Part shown: piece after piece, positions 62,419 through 64,000 of the stretch | Layout of the letters: each line of letters opens with the position of its first letter | How positions within the stretch are numbered: position 1 is the first letter of the stretch | Source of the DNA: DASQMT01 sp963827335 | GTDB taxonomy: Bacteria; Actinomycetota; Thermoleophilia; Solirubrobacterales; Solirubrobacteraceae | Direction: 5' to 3' | DNA: 64,000 bases | Assembly (NCBI GenBank): GCA_963827335.1 | Contig: CAWHAP010000009.1 | Coordinates: forward strand, 62,001-126,000 | Notes under the pieces: generated by a model | Seen by the model: the letters and a program-made list of their open reading frames with translations, nothing else | Databases searched by the model: none | Told to the model about the DNA's origin: nothing | Translations under genes and position numbers: made by a program

Positions 62419-63102
62419 CTAGTCCGCGCGGCTCAGGTCGCCGGACCCGTCGACGTGCTGCGTGAGCTGCGGATCGCCGTGGTAGCGCACGTCGCCCGAC
62501 CCGTCGACGCGCACGTCGAGCCGCTCGCCGGCCCGCACGTCCACGTCGCCTGAGCCGCCGACCGCGACCTGCGCCTCGCGCGCGTCCAGGCGCTCGAGGT
62601 CGGCGTCGCCGGAACCGTCGAGATCGACCGCGAGCTGCGCCGCGGTGCCCGCGAGGGACAGGTCGGCGGAGCCGTCCGAGCGCACCTGGAAGGATCCGGC
62701 GTCGATCCCGTCGACGTCGATGTCACCTGAGCCGTTGGCCTCGATCCCGGTCAGGCGCGGCACGGTCGCCTCGACGATCAGGTCGCTGCCGCCGAAGCCG
62801 TCGTGGTCGAACGACAGGTGCAGGGTGCCGTCGCGCACCTCCGTGCGGACGTCGTCGATCACCTTCTCGCCCGCGCGGACCAGCAGCTTCTGCCGCCCGC
62901 CGACGTGCAGGCGCACGTCGACCGAATCGCTGTTCTCGATGCGCGTGAACGCGGCGACGTCGCGCGCCTGCGTGGTGCGCGGCCCGTCGTCGCCGATCGT
63001 GCAGCCGGCCGCAGCGAGGCCGCCGACCAGCGCTGCGGCGATGAGGCCTCCGGCTGCGGCGGGCCGGCGGAGGACGGGGCGGGAGCGGCGTGGGGAAGGC
63101 AT
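62419..63102 (-). CDS. DUF2807 (GIN-domain) lipoprotein
   Basis: A 227-residue predicted lipoprotein: lipobox LAAAGC with C34, then a right-handed beta-helix-like DUF2807 domain with the rhythm IEANGSGDIDVDGIDAGSF, VRSDGSADLSLAG, VDLDGSGDADLERLD, VGGSGDVDVRAGERLDVRVD. GSGD-type turns repeat about every 20 residues. DUF2807 proteins are envelope proteins of unknown function; a role as an adhesin head is only suggested by name. ATG start at 63102. Confidence 0.88.
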   Translation of the reverse strand: MPSPRRSRPVLRRPAAAGGLIAAALVGGLAAAGCTIGDDGPRTTQARDVAAFTRIENSDSVDVRLHVGGRQKLLVRAGEKVIDDVRTEVRDGTLHLSFDHDGFGGSDLIVEATVPRLTGIEANGSGDIDVDGIDAGSFQVRSDGSADLSLAGTAAQLAVDLDGSGDADLERLDAREAQVAVGGSGDVDVRAGERLDVRVDGSGDVRYHGDPQLTQHVDGSGDLSRAD

Positions 63103-63195
63103 GGTTCCACGCTAGGCCCGGGCCACCGCGCGCGCGGTGGAGGTCCCCGGCGGGCCGGGGCTGGGGATCGCAGGTGTCCGGGGGTGGGGCTGACC

Positions 63196-64000
63196 TCAGC
63201 CTGAGGTCGCGGCCACGGCCTCGACGGCCGCGGCGAAGCGGGCCGCCGCGACGTCCGCCCGGAAGCGCGCGGCGCGCGCCCGGGCGGCGTCCGGCGCGCC
63301 GCGATCGGCGAGCACGGCGCGCAGCGCCGCGGCGCCCGCCGTCGCGTCGCCGGGCGCGTAGAGCCGCCCGCAGCGCGCCGTGACGAGCTCGAGCGGCCCG
63401 CCTGCGGCCGGGGCGGCGACCGGGCGGCCCGCCGCCAGCGCCTCGAGCAGCGCCAGCCCGTACGGCTCGCGGTCGGCGGTGTGCAGCAGCACGTGCGCGC
63501 CGGCGAGCGCGTCGCGCGGGTCCGCGACCGCGCCGAGCAGGGCGACCCGGCCCGCGAGGTCCGGCGCCGCCGCGCGCTCGCGCAGCCCGGCGGGGACGGC
63601 GTCCCCGGGCAGCGGCGCGCCGGCGAGGTCGAGCTGCAGCTCGGGCACGAGCGCCGCGATCTCCAGGGCGAGGTCGGGGCGCTTCCAGGGCGCCAGTGCC
63701 CCGAGCCACAGGGCGCGGGGCGGGCCGTGGCGCGGCGGGGCGGGGACCGTGGCCCAGTGCGCGGCGTCGACGCCCGGGCGGATCACCTCGACGCGGCGGC
63801 GCCCGGGGCGGCCGCGGCCCGGCATCCCGCCGGCGCGTGCGGCCCCGGCGAGCCGCGCCGCGATCGCGCCGGACGTCGCGACGGCGGCGTCGCCGAGCGG
63901 CAGGGGCACGCGGGCGAGGTCGTGGTGCACGGTGAGGAGCGGCGCCCCCGGCCGCGCCGCGGCGGCCGCGAGCACCGGCCGCAGCCCCGAGGCGACCACC
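63196..64000 (-). CDS. GT4-like glycosyltransferase, 5' end cut by window edge
   Basis: At least 267 residues of a GT-B glycosyltransferase; the reading frame is open to the window edge and a GTG at 63999 is not necessarily the start. Seen: AVATSGAIAARLAG, VEVIRPGVDAAHW, ALWLGALAPWKRPDLALEI, VALLGAVADPRDALAGAHVLLHTADREPYGLALLEALAAGRP (key ExxxxGLxLLEAL, C-domain) and GGPLELVTARCGRLY. Retaining glycosyltransferase of surface glycan synthesis is the likely role. Confidence 0.85.
   Translation of the reverse strand, partial: VVASGLRPVLAAAAARPGAPLLTVHHDLARVPLPLGDAAVATSGAIAARLAGAARAGGMPGRGRPGRRRVEVIRPGVDAAHWATVPAPPRHGPPRALWLGALAPWKRPDLALEIAALVPELQLDLAGAPLPGDAVPAGLRERAAAPDLAGRVALLGAVADPRDALAGAHVLLHTADREPYGLALLEALAAGRPVAAPAAGGPLELVTARCGRLYAPGDATAGAAALRAVLADRGAPDAARARAARFRADVAAARFAAAVEAVAATSG

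Overview
The window is very GC-rich (roughly three quarters G+C by eye) with dense, overlapping genes, many GTG starts, actinobacterial-type gene content and a strong GC third-position bias. FecR-like proteins carrying a DRCDGT motif, Clp-N/HTH gene pairs, secreted glycosidases and delta-60-repeat proteins together suggest an actinomycete of the class Thermoleophilia (Solirubrobacterales: Solirubrobacter, Conexibacter or Patulibacter type). That placement is an inference from gene content, not a measured one. There are no rRNA or tRNA genes, prophage or CRISPR array.

Layout. 1-4036: alpha-glucan enzymes (partial amylosucrase, divergent from a GH13 alpha-glucosidase coupled to a debranching-enzyme-like protein). 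4062-7819: iron uptake (tandem DtxR/IdeR-like boxes, an EF-hand lipoprotein, an FTR1 permease). 7816-11461: LacI regulator and a divergent secreted glycosidase sharing one operator. 11550-11798: first copy of an inverted-repeat element. 11828-13706: amino-acid permease and universal stress protein. 13762-17921: STAND ATPase divergent from an unknown GNAAF-motif protein and a pentapeptide-repeat protein. 17962-28616: uvrB, a tail-anchored coiled-coil protein, two copies of a PrmA-like methyltransferase plus small-protein cassette, mutY, a Clp-N/HTH pair, a second element copy, a DivIVA-like protein and an M32 carboxypeptidase. 28588-36973: one long minus-strand run, histidine kinase, response regulator, ABC ATPase, FtsX permease and two membrane-linked alpha/beta hydrolases. 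37084-39975: uvrA behind an SOS-like box. 39980-44793: secreted small protein, third element copy, two S51 peptidases, LysM/SLT wall enzyme, acyltransferase. 44783-46751: PiT phosphate transporter with DUF47 partner. 46800-49332: panB, panC and a DUF2520 Rossmann protein. 49377-50223: VOC and AraC proteins. 50328-52097: a type-4 uracil-DNA glycosylase split by a LAGLIDADG intein. 52094-61209: GNAT, glycosyltransferases and a five-gene operon (beta-propeller/FecR, FecR, DUF3307, CHASE2 cyclase, GH39-like enzyme). 61391-64000: sigma-70 factor with a strong promoter, DUF2807 lipoprotein, partial glycosyltransferase.

Most notable: (1) the intein placed directly before an Fe-S ligand cysteine of the uracil-DNA glycosylase; (2) a family of three long inverted-repeat elements (11550-11798, 24813-25032, 40571-40785) whose outer stems pair even where the sequence differs between copies, suggesting a structured RNA or DNA element; (3) the divergent STAND ATPase / GNAAF protein / pentapeptide module; (4) regulatory architecture readable from sequence, including iron boxes, an SOS box, a LacI operator, an autoregulated Clp-N/HTH promoter and a recurrent leaderless promoter layout.
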